A stretch of 64,000 nucleotides of DNA from Xanthomonas sp. F10 (GTDB lineage Bacteria > Pseudomonadota > Gammaproteobacteria > Xanthomonadales > Xanthomonadaceae): positions 2,260,456-2,324,455 of the forward strand of contig NZ_JACHNP010000001.1 in NCBI RefSeq assembly GCF_014206815.1, given 5' to 3'. The position numbers were made by a program, and so were the translations under genes. The notes below the pieces were generated by a model that was not told the DNA's origin, searched no databases, and was given only the letters and a program-made list of their open reading frames with translations. This document shows, one piece after another, positions 1 to 8,281 of this stretch (position 1 is its first letter; each line of letters starts with the position of its first letter).

Positions 1-214
1 GGCGACGCACCGAGCGCAACGATCCGCTCCCGCGCATGACGGACGCCCGCTCGCAGACCTGCGCGCCGCGGTGCCAGGCTTCCGCCACCGGCATTCCCTC
101 CAGTGTGTCGGCCTTCCTGAACACTGACCCGCGCCACCGCCCCGCCTTGACGCAGGCTGCATGCGCGCCCGCCTAGGCTGCGCCGCGTCACCCACCCGTG
201 GACGGAGAAGCCGC

Positions 215-568
215 ATGAACAAGACCCCGATCGTGGCCCTGCTGGGCGCCCTCGCACTGGCCGGCTGCCAGGGCCCGGAATCGCAGCAGGCCCAGCGCGA
301 CGCCAAGGTCGCCGCCGAGCAGACCGGCGAGGCCGCCAAGGAAGCCGCGGGCCAGGTCGCACAGACCGGTCGTGAGGTGGCCGCCGATGCCCGCGACGCC
401 GCGCACCGTGCCGCCAACTCCGAGGCCGTGCAGGACGCCTCGGCCGCGGCCAAGGAAATGGCGGCCGACGCCAGCGAAGCCACCGCGAATGCGGCGCAGA
501 AAGTCGCCGACAAGGCCCGCGAGAACGCCAACGAAGATCCGCACAACGGCGACCGCGAGCGCCATTGA
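215..568 (+). CDS. Small alanine-rich lipoprotein
   Basis: The 117-residue product begins with a lipoprotein signal: Lys3, a hydrophobic stretch (IVALLGALALAG) and the lipobox LAGC with Cys19. The mature part is almost entirely alanine, glutamate, lysine and aspartate, with an A-x-x-A-x-x-x-A rhythm predicted to form a long amphipathic helix, somewhat like Lpp or LEA-type proteins. An upstream in-frame ATG at 161 would add an arginine-rich leader before the signal, so I chose the ATG at 215, which follows a purine-rich GGAGAAG. No enzymatic motif is visible. Envelope or stress function is a guess; the exact family is not recognised. Confidence 0.75.
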   Translation: MNKTPIVALLGALALAGCQGPESQQAQRDAKVAAEQTGEAAKEAAGQVAQTGREVAADARDAAHRAANSEAVQDASAAAKEMAADASEATANAAQKVADKARENANEDPHNGDRERH

Positions 569-698
569 ATCACCGCCGCTCCCGCCTGTGCGGGGGCGGC
601 ACCTGCGGCGCGGCGGGTACCGCGTGACGCAGCGGTTCGGGAGGTCTTTTTTGTGACGCCGGTCCAAGGCGTTTGCGCCGTCACAGTAGACTTTTGCG

Positions 699-2408
699 AT
701 GCCGATCCTTCTTCGTGTGCGGGCCAGGACCCGCCTAGCCCTGCTGTTCTCCGCCGCGGTTTTCGTACTGATCGGCTTCGGCGTCTTCACCGGCGCGCAG
801 CGCGCCATCTCCGACGCCGAGCGCGTCGCCCACACCCATGAAGTCCTGCGCAACATCGACGAGGTGCAGTCCACCTTGCTGATGACCGAGTCCTCGTTGC
901 GCGGCTACGAACTGACCAACAACCAGGCCTACCTGACCCTCTATTACGACAGCGCCGAGCGCGTGCCGCGGCAGCTGGCGCAACTGCGCAAGCTGGTCTC
1001 CGACAATCCCGTGCAGGTCGCCAACGTGCAGGCGCTGGAGCAACTGATGAACACGCGGCTGACGCAGATGCGGCAGATGCTCGCGGTGTACCAGCGCGAC
1101 GGCCTGCAGGCGTTGCAGCAGGCGATGGCGCCCAACGTGTACCAGAGTTCCAGCGCGCTCCGCGACCAGGTGCAGCAGATGACCGACGTGGAGTTGCAGT
1201 TGCTGCAGCGTCGCGACCTGTCCAACCAGCGCAGCGCCGACCTGCTGCTGCTCCTGGCCCTGGCAGGCATTCCGTTCGGCCTGGGCAGCGTCGGCGTGGT
1301 CTACGCATTGCTGTTCCGCGAGCTGCGCAACCGCAGCAACGCCGAGCAGGCCGCCTCGGTCGCCAACGAGAGAATGGAAGCCGGCATCCGCGAGCTGGAG
1401 CGCACCACTGCCGATCTCAACGCGCTCAGCCGCTACACCGGCCTGTTGCAGAGCTGCGCGGAGCCGGCCGAAGCGCTGACGGTGACCGCGCGCCTGCTCG
1501 CTGCGCTGATGCCCGATACCGGCGGCAGCGTCTACCTGCTGCGCGCCTCGCGCGACCGCGCCGAGGCGATCGTCAGCTGGGGCGATGCGCCGGTCGGCAG
1601 CGAGCCGGCGGTGGCGCCGCAGGACTGCTGGGCCTTGCGCCGCGACAAGAGCCACTTCGTGCACGCGCAGGGCCATGACTCGGCCTGCGCGCACCTGCGC
1701 GAGGATCCGTCCGCCGTCGGCGCCAGCACCGCCTGCATTCCGCTGTCGGCGCAGGGCACGCAACTGGGCTTCGTGTACCTGGCCGGACGCAGCGCGGGCC
1801 CGCTGCCGCGCATCGCCATCGCCGAGGCGGCCGCCGAGCAGCTGTCGCTGGCCTTGAGCAACCTGCGCCTGCGCGAGTCGCTGCGCCTGCAGTCGATCCG
1901 CGACCCGCTCACCGGCCTGTTCAATCGCCGCTACCTGGAAGAATCGCTCAACCACGAACTGGCCCGCTGCGGGCGCCGGCAGATGCCGCTGTCGCTGCTG
2001 ATGCTGGACGTGGACCACTTCAAGCAGTTCAACGACCTGCATGGCCACGGCGGCGGCGACAGCCTGCTGGCCGCGGTCGGGCAGATGCTGTCGACGCGTC
2101 TGCGCGGCGAGGACATCGCCTGCCGCTACGGCGGCGAGGAGTTCACGGTGATCCTGCCGGAGACCGGCCCGGAACAGGCGCAGGCGATCGCCGAACAGAT
2201 CCGCAGCGCGGCTCAGCAACTGAGCGCCAGCGTGGACGGCAAGGCGCTGCCGGCGGTGACCATGTCGATCGGCGTGGCCAGCTACCCGCGCGATGGCGTG
2301 GTCGCCACCACCCTGCTGCGCAAGGCCGACGCGGCGCTGTACCGGGCCAAGCGCTGCGGCCGCAACCAGGTGCAGGCCTACGATTCCACGCTGGACGGCA
2401 TGGGCTGA
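699..2408 (+). CDS. CHASE3-GAF-GGDEF diguanylate cyclase
   Basis: A 569-residue membrane sensor that should make cyclic di-GMP from two GTP. An N-terminal membrane segment (about residues 10-30) and a second one (about 182-206) flank a CHASE3-like periplasmic helical domain; a cytoplasmic GAF-like region (about 245-395) and a C-terminal GGDEF domain (about 400-560) follow. The catalytic signature is GGEEF at residues 478-482, an active variant. Five residues before it lies RGED, matching the RxxD inhibitory site, so product inhibition is likely. There is no EAL domain. The input signal is unknown. It stands alone between an unrelated lipoprotein gene and the bactofilin gene. Confidence 0.92.
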   Translation: MPILLRVRARTRLALLFSAAVFVLIGFGVFTGAQRAISDAERVAHTHEVLRNIDEVQSTLLMTESSLRGYELTNNQAYLTLYYDSAERVPRQLAQLRKLVSDNPVQVANVQALEQLMNTRLTQMRQMLAVYQRDGLQALQQAMAPNVYQSSSALRDQVQQMTDVELQLLQRRDLSNQRSADLLLLLALAGIPFGLGSVGVVYALLFRELRNRSNAEQAASVANERMEAGIRELERTTADLNALSRYTGLLQSCAEPAEALTVTARLLAALMPDTGGSVYLLRASRDRAEAIVSWGDAPVGSEPAVAPQDCWALRRDKSHFVHAQGHDSACAHLREDPSAVGASTACIPLSAQGTQLGFVYLAGRSAGPLPRIAIAEAAAEQLSLALSNLRLRESLRLQSIRDPLTGLFNRRYLEESLNHELARCGRRQMPLSLLMLDVDHFKQFNDLHGHGGGDSLLAAVGQMLSTRLRGEDIACRYGGEEFTVILPETGPEQAQAIAEQIRSAAQQLSASVDGKALPAVTMSIGVASYPRDGVVATTLLRKADAALYRAKRCGRNQVQAYDSTLDGMG

Positions 2409-2512
2409 ACTGGCGGCGGCCACCGCCGGCCCACCGTTCTGAAGAAAGCGTCACAAAATCGACGCGGTAGAGCGGCGATAGTCGCGCTTCCCCCGACTGG
2501 AGACGACAGCCC

Positions 2513-3058
2513 ATGTCCATCTGGAAAGACCAGGGTCCCGCGCGCAAGGATGGCCTGCCGCCCGTTCCCGGCAACGGCGCAGTGCCGCCGGAGCCGCGCC
2601 CGCCGGGCGATAGCGGCCCGAGCGAACCGCTCGCCGCGGTCGCGGCCGCCGCCCCTGCCGCCCGCGCCCCCGCGCCGGCCCCGGCCGCCAAGGAATCGCT
2701 GATCGCCGCCGACATCAGCATCGAAGGCAAGATCGAGGGCACCGGCCACATCCGCATCGCCGGCAAGTTCAAGGGCGACGTCAACGTGCAGGGCGACCTC
2801 ACCATCGAGACCGGCGCCAAGCTCAGCGGCGGCGTGCGTGCCGACAAGGTGGTCATCGCCGGCGAGCTGGAGGGCAACATCGAATCGGCGTCGCGGGTGG
2901 AACTGCTCGCCTCCGGCGCGCTGGTCGGCGACGTCAAGGCCGGCTCGCTGACCGTGGCCGCCGGCTCGCGCATGCGCGGCCAGGCCGACTTCGGCTGGGA
3001 CGACGACAAGCACGCCCGCAAGGGCGGCAAACCCGCGGAGTCCGACGCCGGCGCATGA
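2513..3058 (+). CDS. Bactofilin (polymer-forming cytoskeletal protein)
   Basis: A 181-residue protein with a Pro/Ala-rich N-terminal tail (about 1-60), then a bactofilin core (about 65-165) of short hydrophobic/glycine repeats typical of the right-handed beta-helix (for example IEGKIEGTGHIRIAGKFKG), and a charged C-terminal tail. Bactofilins polymerise without nucleotide and often scaffold cell-wall or polar proteins. The stop codon overlaps the next start (ATGA at 3055-3058), so the zinc-ribbon protein is translationally coupled and probably acts with it. The start follows GGAGACGACAGCCC. Confidence 0.9.
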   Translation: MSIWKDQGPARKDGLPPVPGNGAVPPEPRPPGDSGPSEPLAAVAAAAPAARAPAPAPAAKESLIAADISIEGKIEGTGHIRIAGKFKGDVNVQGDLTIETGAKLSGGVRADKVVIAGELEGNIESASRVELLASGALVGDVKAGSLTVAAGSRMRGQADFGWDDDKHARKGGKPAESDAGA

Positions 3059-3417
3059 GCAGCCCGCGTCCCGGCAGTCCGGGGGCGACCCGGACCTGCC
3101 CGCACTGCAAGGCCACCATCCTCGAAAGCGCCAGCGTCTGCCCGGCGTGCAAGCACCATCTGCGCTTCGATTCGGCGGTGCTGCAGCAATCGGCGCCATC
3201 GGCGCTGGTACCGCTGCGGGTGGAGGGCAGCATCCGCCATCCGGACGACGGCAGCGCCTGGGAATACACCGTGCTGGTCAGCATCCGCAACGGCCGCGGC
3301 GAGGAGATCAAGCGCCAACTGGTCGGCGTCGGCGCCATGCTCGACGGCGAGGAGCGCAGCTTCACGCTGTCGGTCGAGGCGACGCCGGTGCGTGGGGGCA
3401 AGCGCGGGAGGCACTAG
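3055..3417 (+). CDS. Zinc-ribbon protein coupled to bactofilin
   Basis: A 120-residue protein of unrecognised specific function. The N-terminus carries two Cys pairs, CPHC (about residues 15-18) and CPAC (about 30-33), a likely treble-clef or zinc-ribbon site. The remainder (about 45-115) looks like one beta-rich domain (PLRVEGSIRHPDDGSAWEY, then alternating hydrophobic strands) and ends in a basic tail. The ATG overlaps the bactofilin stop by four bases. The partnership with bactofilin is inferred from this coupling only. Confidence 0.75.
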   Translation: MSSPRPGSPGATRTCPHCKATILESASVCPACKHHLRFDSAVLQQSAPSALVPLRVEGSIRHPDDGSAWEYTVLVSIRNGRGEEIKRQLVGVGAMLDGEERSFTLSVEATPVRGGKRGRH

Positions 3418-3429
3418 CGCCTGTGGCGT

Positions 3430-3520
3430 GGGATTTGGGATTTGGGATTTGGGATTTGGGATTTGGGATTTGGGATTTGGGATTTGGGATTCGGGATTCG
3501 GGATTCGGGATTCGGGATTC
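3430..3520. repeat. Tandem heptamer array (13 x GGGATTY)
   Basis: Eight perfect GGGATTT units (3430-3485) are followed by five perfect GGGATTC units (3486-3520), 91 bp in all, then GCAAGAGC. It lies just after the zinc-ribbon stop codon. Degenerate relatives of the unit recur throughout the window near gene ends. The perfect tandem state suggests slippage and a copy number that may vary between strains. Confidence 0.95.
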
Positions 3521-3530
3521 GCAAGAGCCT

Positions 3531-3670
3531 AGCCGCTCTCCCATCGGGAGAGGGGTTGGGGGTGAGGGTACGGTTGCGTGCCGCCGGTGGTGCTGCACTT
3601 GCTGCCTGGCTACGCTGGCTGTCGTACCCTCATCCGCCCCTTCGGGGCACCTTCTCCCGGAGGGAGAAGG
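3531..3670. repeat. 140-bp intergenic repeat, copy 1
   Basis: A palindrome-bounded element. The left end has CTCTCCCATCGGGAGAG followed by GGGTTGGGGGTGAGGGT, and the right end has ACCCTCATCCGCCCC followed by a TTCTCCCGGAGGGAGAA palindrome. Nearly the same sequence recurs at 3749-3887, including the unique-looking centre. Its transcript would fold strongly, so it may act as a terminator or RNA stabiliser. Confidence 0.9.
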
Positions 3671-3748
3671 AATGCCGGGTAGGCTGCTTTCCACCCGGTG
3701 AAAACGCGATGGACAGCCACGCTGCACGCCCCTGCGGCGCAGCGGCCT

Positions 3749-3887
3749 AGCCCCTCTCCCACCGGGAGAGGGGTTGGGGTGAGGGTACGGTTGCGTGCCG
3801 CCGGTGGTGCTGCACTTGCTGCCTGGCTACGCTGGCTGTCGCACCCTCATCCGCCCCTTCGGGGCACCTTCTCGCGGAGGGAGAAGG
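3749..3887. repeat. 140-bp intergenic repeat, copy 2
   Basis: Near-identical direct repeat of 3531-3670, differing at only a few positions (CACCGGG for CATCGGG, one missing G, CGCACCC for CGTACCC, TCGCGG for TCCCGG). The identical inner sequence shows recent duplication of the whole element, not just conservation of its ends. The 78 bp between the copies and the 48 bp to the next gene hold no gene. Confidence 0.9.
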
Positions 3888-3935
3888 AACTGCTTTCCGC
3901 TTGGCGAGGGCCCGATGGGCCGCCATGCCGCGCGC

Positions 3936-5576
3936 CTACGGCAAGGCGCGCGCCAGCAGTTCCTCCACCGGTGCACCCGGCTGCAGCGTGCCGAACGCCA
4001 GTCCATGCGCGCCGGCCAGGCGGCTGTGCACGAACGCGGTGGCGGCCGGACTGGCGCTGCGCAGCATCAGCGCGGCCTGCACGACCAGCGCGATGCGTTC
4101 GGCCAGGTGCCGTGCGCTGAACGCGTCCACCTCGGCGTTGCCGGCCAGCGGCGCGCGCAGTGCGTCCAGCGCTGCGTCGTAGACCGGGTCGATGCCGGCC
4201 GCCGTCTGCAGTTCCGCCAGCACCGCGGCGCCGGTGGCCGGTTCGCGCGCCAGCGCGCGCAACACGTCCAGGCACTGGATGTTGCCGCTGCCCTCCCAGA
4301 TCGAATTCAACGGCGCCTGCCGGTACAGCCGTGGCAGGATCGACTCCTCGACGTAGCCGGCGCCGCCCAGGCATTCCTGCGCCTCGTTGACGAAGGCCGG
4401 CGCGCGCTTGCACAGCCAGTACTTGCCCAGCGCGGTGGCGATGCGTGCGAACGCAGCCTCGGCGGCATCGGTATCGGCCGCGTCCACCGCGCGCGCCACC
4501 CGCAGCGCGAACGCGGTGGCGGCTTCCGATTCCAGGGCCAGATCGGCCAGCACGTTGCGCATCAGCGGTTGCTCGACCAGACGCCTGCCGAAGGCGATGC
4601 GATGCCGGGCGTGGTGCAGCGCCTGCGCCAATGCCATGCGCATCTGCGCGGCGGCGGCGAGCATGCAGTCGAGCCGGGTCAGCATCACCATGCCGATGAT
4701 CCGCGCAACGCCGCGCCCTTCCTCGCCGACGCGCTGCGCCCAGGCACCGGCGAACTCCACTTCGCTGGACGCGTTGGACCAGTCGCCCAACTTGTCCTTC
4801 AGCCGCATCAGCCGCAGCGCGTTGAGCCGGCCATCGGGCAGGCGCCGCGGCAGCAGGAAGCAGGTCAGGCCGCCCGGCGCCTGCGCCAGCACCAGGAAGC
4901 CGTCGGACATCGGTGCGGAGAAGAACCACTTGTGCCCGACCAGGGTGTACGCGCCGGCGCCGTCCAGCGGCGTGGCGACGGTGGCGTTGCTGCGCACATC
5001 CGAGCCACCCTGCTTCTCGGTCATGCCCATGCCCAGGGTGACGCCGGTCTTGTCGGCGATCGGCACGTCGCGCGGGTCGTAGTGCGGCGCGGCGGCCTTG
5101 TCGGCCCACTCGCGCAAGGCCGGATCCTGGCGCAGGACCGCCACTGCAGCGTGGGTCATGGTCAGCGGGCAACTGGTGCCGGCCTCGGCCTGGTGGTGCA
5201 GGTAGCTCAGCGCAGCGCGCGCCACATGCGCGCCCGGCTGCGGGGTATGCCAGGACAGTCCGGCCACGCCATGGCGCTTGGCCGCGTCCAGCAACTGGTG
5301 ATAGGCCGGATGGAACTCGACCGTGTCGATGCGATGGCCGTAGCGGTCGTGCGTGCGCAATCGCGGACGGTCGCGGTTGGCATCGAAACCGAGCCGGTAC
5401 AGCGTCTCGCCGGCGAGCGCACCGTAGTGCGCCAGCGCCGCGGCGAAGCCGTCGGCACCCTCGCGTGCGATGGCCTCGCGCAGCACCGCGTCGTCGGTCC
5501 ACAGATCGCGTGGTTCGAACGGCGGCGGCTGGTTGTCGACCGTATGCGTGGCGTAGGCCGGCAGGTCCGTGTGCAT
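3936..5576 (-). CDS. AidB-like acyl-CoA dehydrogenase
   Basis: A 546-residue flavoprotein of the acyl-CoA dehydrogenase superfamily, close in length to E. coli AidB (about 541). It carries the AidB-type motif MTEKQGGSDV at residues 185-194, a HKWFFSAPM flavin/substrate segment, and the C-terminal ECLGGAGYVEES segment. AidB is part of the adaptive response to alkylation, binds DNA and shows weak isovaleryl-CoA dehydrogenase activity; which role applies here is not shown. The start ATG at 5576 gives the normal family N-terminus; longer in-frame extensions would run into the divergent exonuclease gene. It faces away from a four-gene repair cassette, which fits a DNA-damage role. Confidence 0.88.
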   Translation of the reverse strand: MHTDLPAYATHTVDNQPPPFEPRDLWTDDAVLREAIAREGADGFAAALAHYGALAGETLYRLGFDANRDRPRLRTHDRYGHRIDTVEFHPAYHQLLDAAKRHGVAGLSWHTPQPGAHVARAALSYLHHQAEAGTSCPLTMTHAAVAVLRQDPALREWADKAAAPHYDPRDVPIADKTGVTLGMGMTEKQGGSDVRSNATVATPLDGAGAYTLVGHKWFFSAPMSDGFLVLAQAPGGLTCFLLPRRLPDGRLNALRLMRLKDKLGDWSNASSEVEFAGAWAQRVGEEGRGVARIIGMVMLTRLDCMLAAAAQMRMALAQALHHARHRIAFGRRLVEQPLMRNVLADLALESEAATAFALRVARAVDAADTDAAEAAFARIATALGKYWLCKRAPAFVNEAQECLGGAGYVEESILPRLYRQAPLNSIWEGSGNIQCLDVLRALAREPATGAAVLAELQTAAGIDPVYDAALDALRAPLAGNAEVDAFSARHLAERIALVVQAALMLRSASPAATAFVHSRLAGAHGLAFGTLQPGAPVEELLARALP

Positions 5577-5687
5577 GCATCTCCCTCCCAGAAGCGCTGC
5601 ACGCATTGTGGCCGATCCGTCGCGCGGCCGCGAACCCGCGTGGCGGATTCTCATCTCCTGCACACCGGCTTGGACACAGTGGCGCCC

Positions 5688-6692
5688 ATGCCGAATGCCG
5701 CTTCCCAGGACCTGGTGGTGCTGCGCCCGGAAGGGCTGTACTGCCCCGCCGGCGACTTCCATATCGATCCCTGGCGGCCGGTGCCGCGCGCGGTCATCAC
5801 CCACGGCCACGGCGACCACGCGCGCTCGGGCATGGGCGAATACCACTGCGCCGCCGCCGGCCTGCCGATCCTGCGCTGGCGGCTGGGCGAGCAGGCCTAT
5901 CGCGCCTACGACTACGGCACCCGCTTCACGCTCGGCCGGGCCCAGGTCTCGCTGCATCCGGCCGGGCACGTGCTCGGCTCGGCGCAGGTGCGGATCGAAG
6001 TGGATGGCGAGGTCTGGGTCGCGTCGGGCGACTACAAGCGCCAGCCCGATCCGACCTGCGCGCCGTTCGAGGTGGTGCGCTGCGACACCTTCATCAGCGA
6101 GGCCACCTTCGCCCTGCCGGTGTACCGGTGGCCGGACACCAGCGAGGTGGCGCGCGAGATCGTCGCCTGGCGCCGCGAGTGCAGTGCGCGCGGCGAGGCC
6201 GCGGTGCTGTTCTGCTACGCCCTGGGCAAGGCGCAGCGCGTGCTCGCCGAACTGCAGCCGTGGGACGACCAGCCGGCATTGCTGCACGGTGCGGTGGCGG
6301 CCGGCGTGGCGGTGTATCGCGAGGCCGGCGTGGCGATGCTGGAGACGCTGACGGTGTCCGAACTGGACAAGCGCGCCGACTACGCCGGGCAGTTGGTGCT
6401 GGCGCCGCCGTCGGCCGCCGGCAGCCCGTGGCTGCGTCGCTTCCGCCACGCCCAGCTCGGCTTCGCCTCGGGCTGGATGCGGCTGCGCGGCAACCGCCGC
6501 CGGCGCAACTACGACCGCGGCTTCGTGGTCTCCGACCATGCCGACTGGCCCGACCTGCTGCGCACCATCGACGAAACCGGCGCGCGTCGCGTGATTGCGA
6601 CGCACGGCAACACCGACGCGATCATCCGCGCGCTCAACGAACGCGGCGTCGCCGCCGAAGCATTCCGCACCGACTACGGTGGCGAGGAATGA
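5688..6692 (+). CDS. Ligase-associated DNA exonuclease (metallo-beta-lactamase fold)
   Basis: A 334-residue metallo-beta-lactamase-fold nuclease. The zinc motif HGHGDH is at residues 39-44, with later metal or active-site segments HPAGHVLGSA, SGDYKRQ and a C-terminal SDHADW and ATHGNTDAI. This family is annotated as ligase-associated exonuclease because it sits beside an ATP-dependent ligase and an Lhr-type helicase in many bacteria. The start was set at ATG 5688; upstream codons run into the divergent promoter. Its stop overlaps the ligase start (ATGA), so the two are translationally coupled. It probably trims DNA ends before sealing. Confidence 0.9.
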   Translation: MPNAASQDLVVLRPEGLYCPAGDFHIDPWRPVPRAVITHGHGDHARSGMGEYHCAAAGLPILRWRLGEQAYRAYDYGTRFTLGRAQVSLHPAGHVLGSAQVRIEVDGEVWVASGDYKRQPDPTCAPFEVVRCDTFISEATFALPVYRWPDTSEVAREIVAWRRECSARGEAAVLFCYALGKAQRVLAELQPWDDQPALLHGAVAAGVAVYREAGVAMLETLTVSELDKRADYAGQLVLAPPSAAGSPWLRRFRHAQLGFASGWMRLRGNRRRRNYDRGFVVSDHADWPDLLRTIDETGARRVIATHGNTDAIIRALNERGVAAEAFRTDYGGEE

Positions 6693-8281
6693 AGCACTTC
6701 GCCGCCCTGTACCGGCAACTGGACCAGAGCACCGCGACGCTGGACAAGCGCGCCGCGCTGGTGGCGTATTTCGAGCAGGCGCCGCCCGCGGACGCGGCCT
6801 GGGCGATCTGGCTGCTCAGCGGCGGCAAACTGCGGCGCATCGCCAACACCCGCGAACTGCGCGAGTGGATCGCGCAGGAAAGCGGCCTGCCCGGCTGGCT
6901 GGTGGACGACAGCTACGACCATGTCGGCGATCTGGCCGAGACCCTGACCCTGCTGCTCGACGATCCGGCGGAAACCCCCGACCCGGCGCCGCTGCGCGAC
7001 TGGATCGAGGAGCGCCTGCTGCCGGTGGCCGCACAAAACGATGCCGCACGCCGCGCCGCGGTGGTCGCCGGCTGGCGCAGCCTCGCCTTCGACGAGCGCC
7101 TGCTGTTCAACAAGCTGCTCACCGGCGCGCTGCGCGTCGGCGTGTCGCAACGGCTGGTCCAGCAGGCGCTGGCGGCGATGTCCGGGATCGACATCGCCCG
7201 CATCGCCCAGCGCATGCTCGGCGCCTGGTCGCCGACGCCGCAGGCACTGGAGCAATTGCTGTCCGACGAGGTGCTGCCCAGCGACCGCCAGCAGCCCTAC
7301 CCGTTCTTCCTCGCCTCGCCGCTGGAAGCCGAGGCCGACACGCTTGGCGCCATCGACGACTGGCTGCTGGAATGGAAATGGGACGGCATCCGCCTTCAAC
7401 TGATCCGCCGCGACGGCGAGGTGGCGCTGTGGTCGCGCGGCGAGGAACGCCTGGACGGACGCTTCCCGGAAATCGAGGCGGCCGCGGCGACGCTGCCGCG
7501 CGATGCGGTGATCGACGGCGAACTGCTGGCGTGGCGTGAGGGCGAGGACGCGCCACTACCGTTCACCGCCCTGCAGACCCGCATCCAGCGCCGCAAGCCC
7601 GGCGCCAAGACCCTGGCCGACACGCCGGCGCGCGTGCTCGCCTACGACCTGCTGGAACTGGACGGCCACGACCTGCGCGAGCAGCCGCTGCAGCAACGGC
7701 GCGCGCAACTGCAGGCCTTGCTGGAAGCGCACGCCGACCCGCGCCTGACGCTGTCGCCACAGGTGCAGGCGGCAACGTGGGAGCAGGCGGCGACGCTGCG
7801 CGAGGCGTCGCGCACGCGCGGCGTGGAAGGCTTGATGCTCAAGCGTGCGGGGTCGCCTTACCAGTCCGGCCGCCGCCGTGGCGACTGGTGGAAATGGAAG
7901 GTGGCGCCGCTGACCATCGACGCGGTGCTGCTGTACGCCCAGGCCGGCCACGGCCGGCGCAGCACGCTGTACACCGACTACACCTTCGGCCTGTGGGACG
8001 GCGAGCAACTGGTGCCGGTGGCCAAGGCCTACTCGGGCCTGGACGACAGCGAGATCCTGGCGCTGGACCGCTGGATCCGTGCGCATACCACCGAGCGCTT
8101 CGGCCCGGTGCGCGCGGTGACGCCGTATCACGTGTTCGAACTCGGCTTCGAGGCGGTGAATCGCAGCAGCCGGCACAAGTCCGGGATCGCCGTGCGCTTC
8201 CCGCGCATCCTGCGCTGGCGCCACGACAAGCCGTTCGCCGAGGCCGACCGCTTGAGCACGCTGCAGGCGCTGGCGCGATGA
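6689..8281 (+). CDS. ATP-dependent DNA ligase (repair cassette)
   Basis: A 530-residue ATP-dependent DNA ligase. An N-terminal helical DNA-binding domain (about 1-210) precedes the adenylation domain with motif I EWKWDGIR, in which Lys230 is the predicted AMP-accepting residue; motif IIIa/IV-like (VIDGELLAW), GVEGLMLK and the WWKWK motif follow, then an OB-fold domain. It has no Ku-type polymerase or phosphoesterase domains, so it is not a LigD. The ATG overlaps the exonuclease stop, and its stop overlaps the helicase start (ATGA again), which gives a tightly coupled operon. Replication is normally done by NAD-dependent LigA; this one is a repair enzyme by context. Confidence 0.95.
   Translation: MKHFAALYRQLDQSTATLDKRAALVAYFEQAPPADAAWAIWLLSGGKLRRIANTRELREWIAQESGLPGWLVDDSYDHVGDLAETLTLLLDDPAETPDPAPLRDWIEERLLPVAAQNDAARRAAVVAGWRSLAFDERLLFNKLLTGALRVGVSQRLVQQALAAMSGIDIARIAQRMLGAWSPTPQALEQLLSDEVLPSDRQQPYPFFLASPLEAEADTLGAIDDWLLEWKWDGIRLQLIRRDGEVALWSRGEERLDGRFPEIEAAAATLPRDAVIDGELLAWREGEDAPLPFTALQTRIQRRKPGAKTLADTPARVLAYDLLELDGHDLREQPLQQRRAQLQALLEAHADPRLTLSPQVQAATWEQAATLREASRTRGVEGLMLKRAGSPYQSGRRRGDWWKWKVAPLTIDAVLLYAQAGHGRRSTLYTDYTFGLWDGEQLVPVAKAYSGLDDSEILALDRWIRAHTTERFGPVRAVTPYHVFELGFEAVNRSSRHKSGIAVRFPRILRWRHDKPFAEADRLSTLQALAR

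Noticed and set aside
1-124. Possible 5' end of a minus-strand gene from a GTG at 124 running off the window edge
   Set aside because: The 41 residues have no recognisable motif and there is no good ribosome-binding site. Too short to support.
161-214. Upstream start for the small lipoprotein
   Set aside because: It would put an Arg-rich leader ahead of a clear lipoprotein signal; the ATG at 215 has a better ribosome-binding site.
569-698. Terminator candidate after the small lipoprotein (CCCGCCTGTGCGGG and a T6 run at about 647-653)
   Set aside because: The stem and the T run are about 50 bases apart and do not form one terminator.
735-2423. Very long open frame antisense to the diguanylate cyclase, and many similar long antisense frames elsewhere (for example opposite the helicase, TonB receptors, mutS and the AAA+ gene)
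   Set aside because: Low-complexity Ala/Arg/Gln-rich translations typical of shadow frames in very GC-rich DNA; the sense frames encode known families.
3430-3520. Regular short repeats that could suggest a CRISPR array
   Set aside because: Units are 7 bp in direct contact with no spacers, and no cas gene is in the window.
3442-3750. Open frame made of GFGIWDLGFGIWDLG repeats in the heptamer tract
   Set aside because: It is a translation of the repeat itself, with no initiation signal; treated as non-coding.
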